From Candidatus Diapherotrites archaeon CG08_land_8_20_14_0_20_34_12 (lineage in GTDB: Archaea; Iainarchaeota; Iainarchaeia; Iainarchaeales; 0-14-0-20-34-12), in contig PEXL01000059.1 in NCBI GenBank assembly GCA_002779065.1, positions 17,985 through 23,461 of the forward strand: a DNA stretch of 5,477 bases. Reading direction: 5' to 3'. Of this stretch, positions 1 through 5,427 are shown in pieces. The notes under the pieces are model-generated. The model saw nothing but the letters and a program-made list of their open reading frames with translations. It was not told the DNA's origin and ran no database searches. The translations under genes and the position numbers were made by a program. Every line of letters starts with the position of its first letter. Positions within the stretch are counted from its first letter, which is position 1.

Positions 1-171
1 ATAAAGAAAATGCTGGAAAAGATAAATAAATCAGGGATAAAACAAGGAGTAACTATTGTTCGCGGATTCTTGGGAGACACTAAAGAAAGCTTTGAGAAGA
101 CAGTTAATGAAGTATATGAACTAAAACCTGCAGCTGTTTTTTGCGAGATGGCAAAGGATTATCAAAAATAA
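1..171 (+). CDS. C-terminal part of a probable radical SAM-like protein (5' end outside window; frame interrupted)
   Basis: Frame 1 is open from the window edge and ends in TAA at 169-171, giving 56 residues. The segment GFLGDTKESFEKTVNEVYEL (residues 22-41) resembles the 'G-x-PG(D/E)T-x-ES-x-x-T' strand-helix element near the end of radical SAM cores, preceded by a helix ending in SGIK as in that fold. The CxxxCxxC cluster motif would lie upstream, so the family cannot be proven here. The reading frame seems to end too early: after AAVFCEM a radical SAM protein would normally continue with more helices, and such sequence is present one frame away (168-371). The substrate is unknown. The family call is an inference from one short motif; the openness of the frame is seen directly. 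Confidence 0.5.
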   Translation: MKKMLEKINKSGIKQGVTIVRGFLGDTKESFEKTVNEVYELKPAAVFCEMAKDYQK

Positions 172-371
172 TTGGTGAGCAGAAGGTTATTGATTTTTAC
201 AATAAAAAACATAATGAAAAACTGCAGAATCCAGAGGATGAAAAGCAGTATTTATTGATAAAACAAAAAAAAGTTATTCAAGCATATTCAAAATTAAAGA
301 AAATACTCTGCAAAAATGGCAGATATTTGAGAAAATCTGCTGGGTTTTACGTACTAAAAAATGCCTTTTAG
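168..371 (+). pseudogene. Frame-shifted 3' continuation of the upstream gene
   Basis: This frame encodes 67 residues (IIGEQKVIDFYN to LKNAF) before TAG at 369-371. It has the lysine-rich, helix-forming composition of the neighbouring genes. It contains no ATG and no Shine-Dalgarno; the only possible initiator is a TTG at 141, inside the preceding frame. Adding one A to the A5 run at 164-168 would turn TAT CAA AAA TAA into TAT CAA AAA ATA ATT and fuse the two frames into one 123-residue C-terminus. The simplest reading is therefore one gene broken by a single-base deletion, either a real mutation or an assembly error. A -1 slip on the AAA codon before the TAA is possible, but the site lacks the usual tandem heptamer. 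A short independent TTG-started protein (141-371, 76 residues) is the weaker alternative. Confidence 0.5.
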
Positions 372-401
372 GCTCTTGCAGATGCTTTGTTTGGCACTTG
401 A

Positions 402-420
402 CGAAACTTATTTAAATAAG
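402..420 (+). promoter_or_regulatory. BRE/TATA promoter of the HTH regulator, with palindromic core
   Basis: The core CTTATTTAAATAAG (407-420) is a perfect 14-base palindrome and a strong archaeal TATA element, preceded by purine-rich CGAAA (402-406) in the BRE position. Its centre is about 26 bases before the ATG at 439, which places transcription initiation at or next to the start codon. The 421-438 spacer has no Shine-Dalgarno sequence, so a leaderless mRNA is expected. The palindrome could also be an operator for a dimeric regulator, perhaps the product of the gene itself; that part is inference. Confidence 0.7.
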
Positions 421-438
421 TATTCCTAGGATTACTAT

Positions 439-1152
439 ATGCTTGAGAAATTACCATCCACAATTGCTGGTGAGATATCATTAAGCAGAGACCCTGGGGG
501 CAGCATAAAGAAATGGCGAGAAATCTTCAATATTACTCAGACTGATTTGGCTAAAGAATTGAAGATAAGCCCTTCAACCATAAGCGATTATGAAGGAGGA
601 AGAAGAAAAAACCCCGGAATTAATGTTGTAAGCAGATTCGTGAATACTATTATTGAAATTGATGGGAAAAGAGGCGGCAAGATAATTAAACAATTAGAGA
701 AAGATTTTGAACCAAGCTTTGATACATTTGAAATACACGAATTTTTAAAATCAGTAAAAGGAACTGATTTCATGCAGATGATAAACGGCATTTGCTTGGC
801 GAATGAATCAAAATTGCAAGAAACAAATATTTATGGGTACACAATTATTGACTCACTTAAGGTCATAATAAAAGTGCCTGTGCATGAATACATGCACCTA
901 TATGGAAAAACACCGGAAAGAGCTTTAATATTTGAGCAGGTTGAAACCGGGAGAAGCCCATTAATTGCGGTAAAGATCAGCAAATTCAGCACAAACATGA
1001 ATCCTGCAATTATTGTTTTGCACACCCCAAAAAAGCCTGAAGAAATAGATGCTGTTGCAATTAAAATTGCTGAAAGTGAAAAGATTCCTTTGCTTATAAC
1101 TGCCAAGCCACTTGCAGATATTGCTAAGGATTTGCAGAAATTCGAAACCTAA
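439..1152 (+). CDS. Archaeal XRE-type helix-turn-helix transcriptional regulator (COG1709-like)
   Basis: This is a 237-residue predicted DNA-binding regulator. Residues 23-60 form a Cro/CI-type helix-turn-helix: the scaffold helix IKKWREIF, then TQTDLAKELKISPSTISDYE with its turn and recognition helix, followed by GGRRKNPG. The opening MLEKLP...GEISLS...PG and the C-terminal half (residues 130-225: IYGYTIIDSL, YGKTPERALIFEQVETGRSP, AVAIKIAESEKIPLL) match my recollection of COG1709 'predicted transcriptional regulator' proteins, which are largely archaeal. The C-terminal domain may sense a ligand or mediate dimerisation, but its ligand is not known to me. There are no cysteine clusters and no membrane segments. 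The ATG at 439 is supported by the TATA box ending 19 bases upstream and by the conserved N-terminus. The gene is followed by a hairpin array and converges on NMD3. Confidence 0.85.
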   Translation: MLEKLPSTIAGEISLSRDPGGSIKKWREIFNITQTDLAKELKISPSTISDYEGGRRKNPGINVVSRFVNTIIEIDGKRGGKIIKQLEKDFEPSFDTFEIHEFLKSVKGTDFMQMINGICLANESKLQETNIYGYTIIDSLKVIIKVPVHEYMHLYGKTPERALIFEQVETGRSPLIAVKISKFSTNMNPAIIVLHTPKKPEEIDAVAIKIAESEKIPLLITAKPLADIAKDLQKFET

Positions 1153-1186
1153 CCAAGCCTTTTCTTTAGAAAAGAAGAGGCTAGGT
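1152..1186 (+). terminator. Hairpin directly after the regulator stop codon (possible terminator or 3'-end structure)
   Basis: AGCCTTTTCTTT (1156-1167) pairs with AAAGAAGAGGCT (1171-1182) around an AGA loop, with one G-T wobble. ACC (1152-1154) and GGT (1184-1186) extend the stem past one A-A mismatch, giving 15 pairs in all. The left arm is pyrimidine-rich (TTTTCTTT), so it could also serve as an archaeal oligo-T terminator for the plus-strand gene that ends at 1152. The pairing is seen directly; a terminator role is inferred from position. Confidence 0.55.
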
Positions 1187-1188
1187 AT

Positions 1189-1220
1189 TACAAGTAAAAT
1201 TCCGAAGGAATTTTACTGTA
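1189..1220. repeat. Hairpin 2 of the convergent intergenic array
   Basis: AGTAAAATTCC (1193-1203) and GGAATTTTACT (1207-1217) are perfect 11-base complements around a GAA loop. TAC (1189-1191) and GTA (1218-1220) extend the stem past one bulged A, making 14 pairs. No oligo-T follows on either strand, so it is not a bacterial-type intrinsic terminator. It closely resembles hairpin 3, 30 bases downstream. Confidence 0.75.
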
Positions 1221-1249
1221 CACTAAAATCCTCTGGATTTTAGTTGTAT
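1218..1249. repeat. Hairpin 3 of the convergent intergenic array
   Basis: ACTAAAATCC (1222-1231) and GGATTTTAGT (1235-1244) are perfect 10-base complements around a TCT loop. GTAC (1218-1221) and GTAT (1246-1249) extend the stem past one bulged T with a terminal wobble. Bases 1218-1220 are shared with hairpin 2, so the two cannot both be fully extended at once. The arms are near copies of those of hairpin 2, so cross-pairing between them is also possible. On the minus strand the following TTTCTTTTGG (1260-1251) lies upstream, closer to the NMD3 stop, and could be the actual NMD3 termination signal. Confidence 0.75.
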
Positions 1250-1295
1250 CCAAAAGAAACTAATTCTGAAATCGAAATATAATTAACTTATTGAT

Positions 1296-2006
1296 TTACT
1301 CTTTGCCTTCTTCATCAAATCTGACACAAACAGTCAATCTTTTTATTTCTTGGCCTTCTTTCAAACCCATTAAAGTATTAGAAGTACCCATTCTTCCTTC
1401 AAACTCTGCTTTTAATTCTCTGGCTAATTGAAATACTACCCTTTTTGAGCCAACATAGTAATCAAAACCATTTGGCAAAGATATTCTTTTTATGATTTTT
1501 GCCAAAGGATCGTCTTTTTGCCTTTTCAAAAATAAATCAACAAATCTCTTTGCTCTTTCAATTTTATTTGGGTTATCAGACCTTACTTGCAATATTCCTT
1601 CAAAATAACCGCCTGCAATCCTAGAACAGTCAGGGCAGTTAGTTTTTGATAATTTTATCTCAGTATCTTTTTCAATCAAAACCGGCAATCCTTTAAAGAT
1701 TCCTTTAACTGTGATTTTTGCAGATAAATAATTTTCTTTCAGCGGCATGAATTTTATTTTAAAATCGGCTTTTCTTAAATCTTCCATCTTCAACTTATGG
1801 AGCAAATATTCTGCTATTGCATCAGTATTTTCATATTTCAACCAGACATTTTTCAATTTAATGCGATCGCATTTTTTGCAGAATAATATTTCAAATTTAT
1901 CTGGAATTTCAAGCATTTTATGGTCCTGCAAATAACAATTTTTACAAAATCCTTCAACAAATGGGCCTTCAGTTGAACCACATTTTGGGCAAAATCTTTC
2001 TAACAT
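1296..2006 (-). CDS. nmd3: Archaeal NMD3, 60S/50S ribosomal subunit maturation factor homologue
   Basis: From the ATG at 2006 the product has 236 residues. Four zinc-binding CxxC pairs are visible: CPKC (6-9), CKNC (21-24), CKKC (43-46) and CPDC (124-127), the NMD3 N-terminal double zinc-ribbon arrangement. The later GGYFEGILQVR (132-142) and NGFDYYVGS (179-187) are family hallmarks. In eukaryotes NMD3 binds the large subunit and recruits the export receptor; archaeal versions are shorter, lack the nuclear export and localisation tail, and are presumed to act in late large-subunit assembly or in blocking premature joining. An ATG at 2015 would add three residues (MIF), but the upstream TATA box (from 2041) lies too close to it for that codon to be transcribed, so 2006 is preferred. 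The gene lies downstream of the beta-CASP nuclease on the same strand and ends facing the regulator. Confidence 0.9.
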   Translation of the reverse strand: MLERFCPKCGSTEGPFVEGFCKNCYLQDHKMLEIPDKFEILFCKKCDRIKLKNVWLKYENTDAIAEYLLHKLKMEDLRKADFKIKFMPLKENYLSAKITVKGIFKGLPVLIEKDTEIKLSKTNCPDCSRIAGGYFEGILQVRSDNPNKIERAKRFVDLFLKRQKDDPLAKIIKRISLPNGFDYYVGSKRVVFQLARELKAEFEGRMGTSNTLMGLKEGQEIKRLTVCVRFDEEGKE

Positions 2007-2028
2007 AAAAATCATTCAATAATAGCGT

Positions 2029-2042
2029 GCTTTAGAATAAGT
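2029..2042 (-). promoter_or_regulatory. TATA-like promoter of nmd3
   Basis: Read on the minus strand, ACTTATTCTAAAGC begins at 2042, just past the stop codon of the upstream nuclease gene. It shares its first seven bases, ACTTATT, with the promoters at 406 and 3434. The C of this motif lies 35 bases before the ATG at 2006 and 26 before the ATG at 2015; in the other two promoters that distance is 32. This favours a nearly leaderless transcript starting at about 2009 and translation from 2006. There is no Shine-Dalgarno before either ATG. Read-through from the nuclease gene remains possible. Confidence 0.5.
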
Positions 2043-2049
2043 ATTAATT

Positions 2050-3315
2050 TCACAATTTTATTGCTTTTCCTGCTTCAAGAGTACTTGTTTCTATCCCTAA
2101 TTCTTGCTTAATCAATTCGGCAAATGGGTCCATTGTTTGCGGGTCACCATGCACAAGCAAAATTTTCTCTGGATTCCATTTTTTATAACATGCGAGCATG
2201 CTATTTTTATCAGCATGTGCTGAGAAATCAAACTTTCTTACATCAGCAGTAACCCTTACCTCTTCGCCTTTAATGCCAATTGTGCCTTTTTCAATCAATT
2301 GCCTTCCAGGGGTTTTTTCTACCTGATAACCAGTTAAATAAACACTTGATTTTGGATCATTATACATTCTTTTTAAATAATACAAAGCAGGGCCGCCTGC
2401 CAGCATACCTGCACTACTTACAACAACACAGGGGTTTTTTAATAATTTAGCCCTCTGCCTTTCATTCTGGACAAAAACACAATTTTGCATTGCTTTTTTC
2501 AGTGTTCTTGGATCTTTCAAATATTCACTATGCGCTAAGGTAATGTCAAATATTTTTTGGCCCATGCCGTCAAGGTAAACATCTGCATTTACTTTATAGC
2601 TGTATAAAATTTCAATTAGTTCTTGCGATCTGCTTACTGCAAACGCTGGCACTAAAGCTATTCCTCCTTTATCTAATGTTTCATTTATTGCATCAACAAA
2701 TTCCTTTTCAGTCTGTTCCCTTGGAGGGTGGTTTGTTGTTCCATATGTTGATTCACTAATAACATAATCTGCTTCCAAATTTGTATCTGCCCCGGCTAAC
2801 ATCCTTGTTGGCAGGGGATTAAAATCACCGGTATATAAAAGGCTCTTATTTTTGTGCATTAATTTTACCATTGCCGAGCCAATAATATGGCCTGCATCAT
2901 AGAATTCCATTGACATGTGTTTTGTAATATTCAAATGCCTGCGGTATAATGCGAGAAATGTAAATGTTTTTGTGTGCTCTATTTCTTGCTTAGAATATTT
3001 TATTTCCTTGCTTTCAATATCTGCTATTTTTAATGCGTCTTTCCATAATACCTCAGCAATTGCCAAGGTTGGCTGAGTCATATAACACAAGGTATTTCCT
3101 GTCAGAAATAAATGCGGCAAATATCCTGAATGATCCAAATGTGCATGGCTTATCACAATTGCATTTAGGTTTGTTTTTACCGGCAAAGGATAGGTAGTTC
3201 TTTCAGGTTCAATCTTTGCACCATAATCCAACAGAATTTTATCGCCTGCATCAACAACAAAGGCACTTCTTCCTACCTCTCTGCATGCACCTAATCCTTC
3301 AATCTTAAAAACCAT
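2050..3315 (-). CDS. Archaeal CPSF2-like beta-CASP metallo-beta-lactamase ribonuclease (no KH domains)
   Basis: The 421-residue protein carries the complete metal site of the CPSF73/beta-CASP family: D30 (motif 1), HAHLDH at 57-62 (motif 2), H143 in DAGHIIGS (motif 3), D164 in YTGDF (motif 4), E188 in ISESTYG (motif A), H367 in FSAHAD (motif B) and H389 in LVHGD (motif C). The beta-CASP cap lies between about 190 and 345, with PAFAVSRSQEL (223-233) and SSAGMLAGGP (300-309). A zinc-dependent endo- or 5'-exoribonuclease active on RNA is expected. The N-terminal KH domains of aCPSF1/FttA (about 640 residues) are absent, which places this with the shorter aCPSF2 type. It acts in the cytoplasm, probably in RNA processing or decay. 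A weak AGGATGA lies 5 bases before the ATG, and tandem TATA-like repeats lie further up. The 43-base gap to nmd3 holds a promoter-like sequence. Confidence 0.92.
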   Translation of the reverse strand: MVFKIEGLGACREVGRSAFVVDAGDKILLDYGAKIEPERTTYPLPVKTNLNAIVISHAHLDHSGYLPHLFLTGNTLCYMTQPTLAIAEVLWKDALKIADIESKEIKYSKQEIEHTKTFTFLALYRRHLNITKHMSMEFYDAGHIIGSAMVKLMHKNKSLLYTGDFNPLPTRMLAGADTNLEADYVISESTYGTTNHPPREQTEKEFVDAINETLDKGGIALVPAFAVSRSQELIEILYSYKVNADVYLDGMGQKIFDITLAHSEYLKDPRTLKKAMQNCVFVQNERQRAKLLKNPCVVVSSAGMLAGGPALYYLKRMYNDPKSSVYLTGYQVEKTPGRQLIEKGTIGIKGEEVRVTADVRKFDFSAHADKNSMLACYKKWNPEKILLVHGDPQTMDPFAELIKQELGIETSTLEAGKAIKL

Positions 3316-3340
3316 ATAATCATCCTATTCTGTTTTTTCA

Positions 3341-3372
3341 TTTATTACATAAATTTCTTTTTATTACATAAA
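3341..3372 (-). promoter_or_regulatory. Tandem 13-base TATA-like repeat upstream of the beta-CASP nuclease
   Basis: TTTATGTAATAAA (minus strand) occurs twice, at 3353-3341 and 3372-3360, with a period of 19 bases. Both copies are TATA-like. Transcription about 26 bases past the distal copy would start near 3340 and leave a leader of about 25 bases that includes AGGATGA (3327-3321). From the proximal copy it would start near 3321, leaving almost no leader. The repeat is seen directly; promoter or operator use is inferred. Confidence 0.45.
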
Positions 3373-3417
3373 AGTAAATGCTAGTATTGAAAAACATATG
3401 TCTAGGCTAACAAAAAA

Positions 3418-3431
3418 CCGCAACACTGCGG
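3418..3431. promoter_or_regulatory. Small inverted repeat next to the peptidase promoter
   Basis: CCGCA (3418-3422) and TGCGG (3427-3431) are perfect complements around ACAC. It is GC-rich in an AT-rich control region and ends three bases before the TATA motif at 3435, in the position where an operator would overlap the BRE. A 5-base stem is short enough to arise by chance. Confidence 0.3.
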
Positions 3432-3433
3432 AT

Positions 3434-3448
3434 ACTTATTAAAATAAG
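3434..3448 (+). promoter_or_regulatory. TATA promoter of the peptidase operon
   Basis: CTTATTAAAATAAG (3435-3448) differs by one base from the palindromic TATA core at 407-420, and both begin exactly 32 bases before the ATG. The TATA centre is about 26 bases before the ATG at 3467, so a leaderless transcript is predicted. The sequence between them (TTACTTCTTATTTAAATC) has no Shine-Dalgarno. Confidence 0.65.
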
Positions 3449-3466
3449 TTACTTCTTATTTAAATC

Positions 3467-4975
3467 ATGCGGATACGAAATATTTGGACAATTCTATTTT
3501 TTTTAATGATAACACAGACAATTTTCGCTTCATTAAACTATGATGTCAACCTAATTGAAAATAATGCAGAAGTGAATATGCAAATTGAACTAATAAGCGA
3601 AAATGCGGCAAATGTATTCCAAAGCAAAATGCAGATTCCTGAAACCGCGGGGATAATCAGCATAAAAGACAGCGGTGGAGAGATAAAGGATTATACTTTA
3701 AATGAAGGGGAGTTAACATTCAAAACAAATTACAGCATCGCAAAGGAGAAAGAAATCGCAGATATTAAAATGAAATGGCCTGATATTGTAGATAAAAGTT
3801 ATTTTGGGTTAAATTGCTCTAAATTATCTTTTTCAGGGATAAAAGACACTGAAACAACAGTAGATATTGAAGGAAATAAAATAATTTCATTTGAAGCATC
3901 TGCTGGCTTTGATACATATTATTCTGAAAATAAAATAACTGTGAAGGGAGAGGGGCCTGTAAATATCTATTTGTGTTACTCAGATAAAGGGCTTTATTTC
4001 AAGCACTATGTTTTATTTGGGGAAACAGTAAATTTAAGTGAGACACAGGATTATTTTGATATTATTCCTTTAGTATTAGGAATAATGCCTGCTTTTTCAA
4101 GATTTCCAATTGTGGTAATGAATGATGAAGATTATGCAAAAGAAGTGAATGAGTACAGCCAAGGAACACATATGCCTGGCGGTGTTTTGATTGTCAAAAG
4201 GTCATTATTTGATGATAAGCAAGGGGCAACAAATGAGGGCATAATAACAGCAATACATGAGACAGTTCATTCATTTAATGAATTAGCTTTTCGCTGGAAT
4301 AATACGAAGTCAAGTTTCTTTGATGAAGGAATAGCCAAAATGATTGAATCTATTGCTTTGAAAAAAGCTGGCGCTTATAATGCAAAATTGTTTTATGGTG
4401 AGGTGCAATATGCTGAAGGAAATAAACTAATTACTCTTCTGCCTAAAGGAGATGTCGAAGATCTATTGGACTATTATGTTAATGACCGCACATTTATGAT
4501 TGATTGGGATCCTTCAATCTCAGATAAAAGAGCTTTTAGTTATGGCTATGGAGAACTGTATGCAAAAAAATATGTTATGGATCACGGATTGTATGAATTG
4601 CAAAAGGCATATCGCGAATTTGTTGAAATAAAGGAAAGTATGGATTCTGAAGGCAAGGTTTATGATAAAATAAATGCAGTTTTGGGAGTAACTGAACAGC
4701 CTTGCTATCTAAAATCTTTGCAGGCTTTAAAGGATTGTTTAAATAATGCAAATGCTTATGATATTATATTGCCACAGCAAACTAATGTCTTAATTGTTGG
4801 ACAAAAAGAACTAGCGGGCACAAAAGAAACAAGTATTGAAGAAATAAAAGAGATAAAAAAGCAAAAAATATTGGATGTTTTTTATGAATTGAAAAAAAGA
4901 TTCAATTCATTGTTTGAAAAAGTAATTGAGGCCTGGAAAAACTCAATTAAAAATATTGCAGAGGTAGAAATATGA
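3467..4975 (+). CDS. Exported gluzincin (M1/peptidase-MA-like) zinc metallopeptidase
   Basis: The 502-residue product begins with a Sec-type signal peptide: MRIRN, a hydrophobic core at about 6-19, and a likely cleavage near A21. Residues 25-185 look beta-rich, as in an N-terminal accessory domain. The catalytic site is HETVH (264-268) followed after exactly 18 residues by E287 in FFDEGIA, the HExxH-x18-E zinc ligand set of the gluzincins (M1 and Peptidase_MA_2-like). MPGGVLIV (236-243) is the likely edge strand, and the tyrosines in SYGYGELY (358-365) could supply the transition-state residue. Four cysteines (117, 170, 413, 424) could form disulfides, consistent with export. The C-terminus (455-500) is charged and helical, with no second membrane segment or cell-wall anchor seen. 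The substrate is unknown and the classical GAMEN motif of M1 aminopeptidases is missing. It is first in an operon with the gene starting at 4972. Confidence 0.8.
   Translation: MRIRNIWTILFFLMITQTIFASLNYDVNLIENNAEVNMQIELISENAANVFQSKMQIPETAGIISIKDSGGEIKDYTLNEGELTFKTNYSIAKEKEIADIKMKWPDIVDKSYFGLNCSKLSFSGIKDTETTVDIEGNKIISFEASAGFDTYYSENKITVKGEGPVNIYLCYSDKGLYFKHYVLFGETVNLSETQDYFDIIPLVLGIMPAFSRFPIVVMNDEDYAKEVNEYSQGTHMPGGVLIVKRSLFDDKQGATNEGIITAIHETVHSFNELAFRWNNTKSSFFDEGIAKMIESIALKKAGAYNAKLFYGEVQYAEGNKLITLLPKGDVEDLLDYYVNDRTFMIDWDPSISDKRAFSYGYGELYAKKYVMDHGLYELQKAYREFVEIKESMDSEGKVYDKINAVLGVTEQPCYLKSLQALKDCLNNANAYDIILPQQTNVLIVGQKELAGTKETSIEEIKEIKKQKILDVFYELKKRFNSLFEKVIEAWKNSIKNIAEVEI
4961..4974 (+). promoter_or_regulatory. 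Shine-Dalgarno and ATGA overlap between the peptidase and the downstream gene
   Basis: GAGGT (4961-4965) lies six bases before the ATG at 4972, a good match to the archaeal anti-Shine-Dalgarno. The ATG shares bases with the peptidase stop TGA (4973-4975). The site fixes the start of the downstream gene and points to translational coupling. The first genes of transcripts in this window lack such a site. Confidence 0.75.
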
Positions 4976-5382
4976 GGAATATAATTTATTGTGAAAAAGA
5001 TATTGCAAATGTAATGCCTGATAGCGATGCTATTATTTTCGCTAGGCCGATAAAGGCAAAGGCATTGATGAAATTGCTGAAAAAATGCAAACATCTCAAG
5101 AAAATCTGTGCAAGCAAATCATGCGAGCAAAGGCTTTCATCTAAAGTTAAAAAAATTCTTTCCAAAGAAGGCATTTCCATTCACAGGGAAAGCCACAGAG
5201 GCAGGGCTATTGAAATAGACATGAATGACATGAAAAAGATTGCGGAGATGAGGAAAGATTATAGGCCATTAAGGGAAATAGAAAAGATACTGGGAGTGCC
5301 AAAAAGCACAATACATTATCTTGAAAGGCATTCTAAAAAAGAAAAAATCAAAAAAGGGAACAAGATATATTACCTTAAATAA
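4972..5382 (+). CDS. Small DUF1699-like protein with C-terminal helix-turn-helix
   Basis: This 136-residue, very basic protein has two parts. Residues 1-85 (AIIFARPIKAKALMKLL, LKKICASKSCEQRLSSKVKKILSKEGISI, then a histidine/arginine-rich HRESHRGR) resemble the archaeal DUF1699 layout as I recall it, in which a stretch near 'lkaiqvp.sy.ktlSk...fL...gi.ll' precedes a WGHRKDI motif; the tryptophan is absent here, so the match is tentative. Residues 97-120 (YRPLREIEKILGVPKSTIHYLERH) form a clear helix-turn-helix, followed by KGNKIYYLK, which could be a short wing. A DNA- or RNA-binding role in the cytoplasm is inferred. It overlaps the exported peptidase gene and has a strong Shine-Dalgarno, so the two are probably made together. 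A cysteine-containing SKSCE segment has no obvious metal partner. No membrane segment is seen. Confidence 0.65.
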   Translation: MRNIIYCEKDIANVMPDSDAIIFARPIKAKALMKLLKKCKHLKKICASKSCEQRLSSKVKKILSKEGISIHRESHRGRAIEIDMNDMKKIAEMRKDYRPLREIEKILGVPKSTIHYLERHSKKEKIKKGNKIYYLK

Positions 5383-5394
5383 GGAGAAATGACA

Positions 5395-5413
5395 ATAGGG
5401 GCTCCGCCCCTAT
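5395..5413. repeat. GC-rich hairpin 4 after the last gene
   Basis: ATAGGGGC (5395-5402) and GCCCCTAT (5406-5413) are perfect 8-base complements around a TCC loop, 12 bases after the stop of the small HTH gene. It is far more GC-rich than the surrounding sequence. It could mark the 3' end of the peptidase operon, but no oligo-T tract follows. Confidence 0.7.
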
Positions 5414-5427
5414 GACCCTGATAGACT

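Noticed and set aside
588..1106. Minus-strand ORFs inside the HTH regulator gene
   Set aside because: They are antisense shadows of a well-supported coding frame, with hydrophobic low-information translations and no promoter.
1152..1249. CRISPR-like array
   Set aside because: Only two related units, each self-palindromic over its whole length, with no conserved repeat/unique spacer pattern and no cas genes.
3398..3442. Fourteen-codon ORF upstream of the peptidase (and a ten-codon one from 3378)
   Set aside because: Both lie in the divergent control region, lack a Shine-Dalgarno, and the longer one runs into the TATA box of the peptidase operon.
4882..5180. Minus-strand ORFs across the peptidase 3' end and the small HTH gene
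   Set aside because: They are antisense shadows of the two coupled plus-strand genes; the ATGA overlap and Shine-Dalgarno support the plus strand.
5389..5415. Eight-codon ORF ATG...TGA after AAGGAG, spanning hairpin 4
   Set aside because: The spacing between AGGAG and ATG is only two bases and the codons are just the palindrome; no support for translation.
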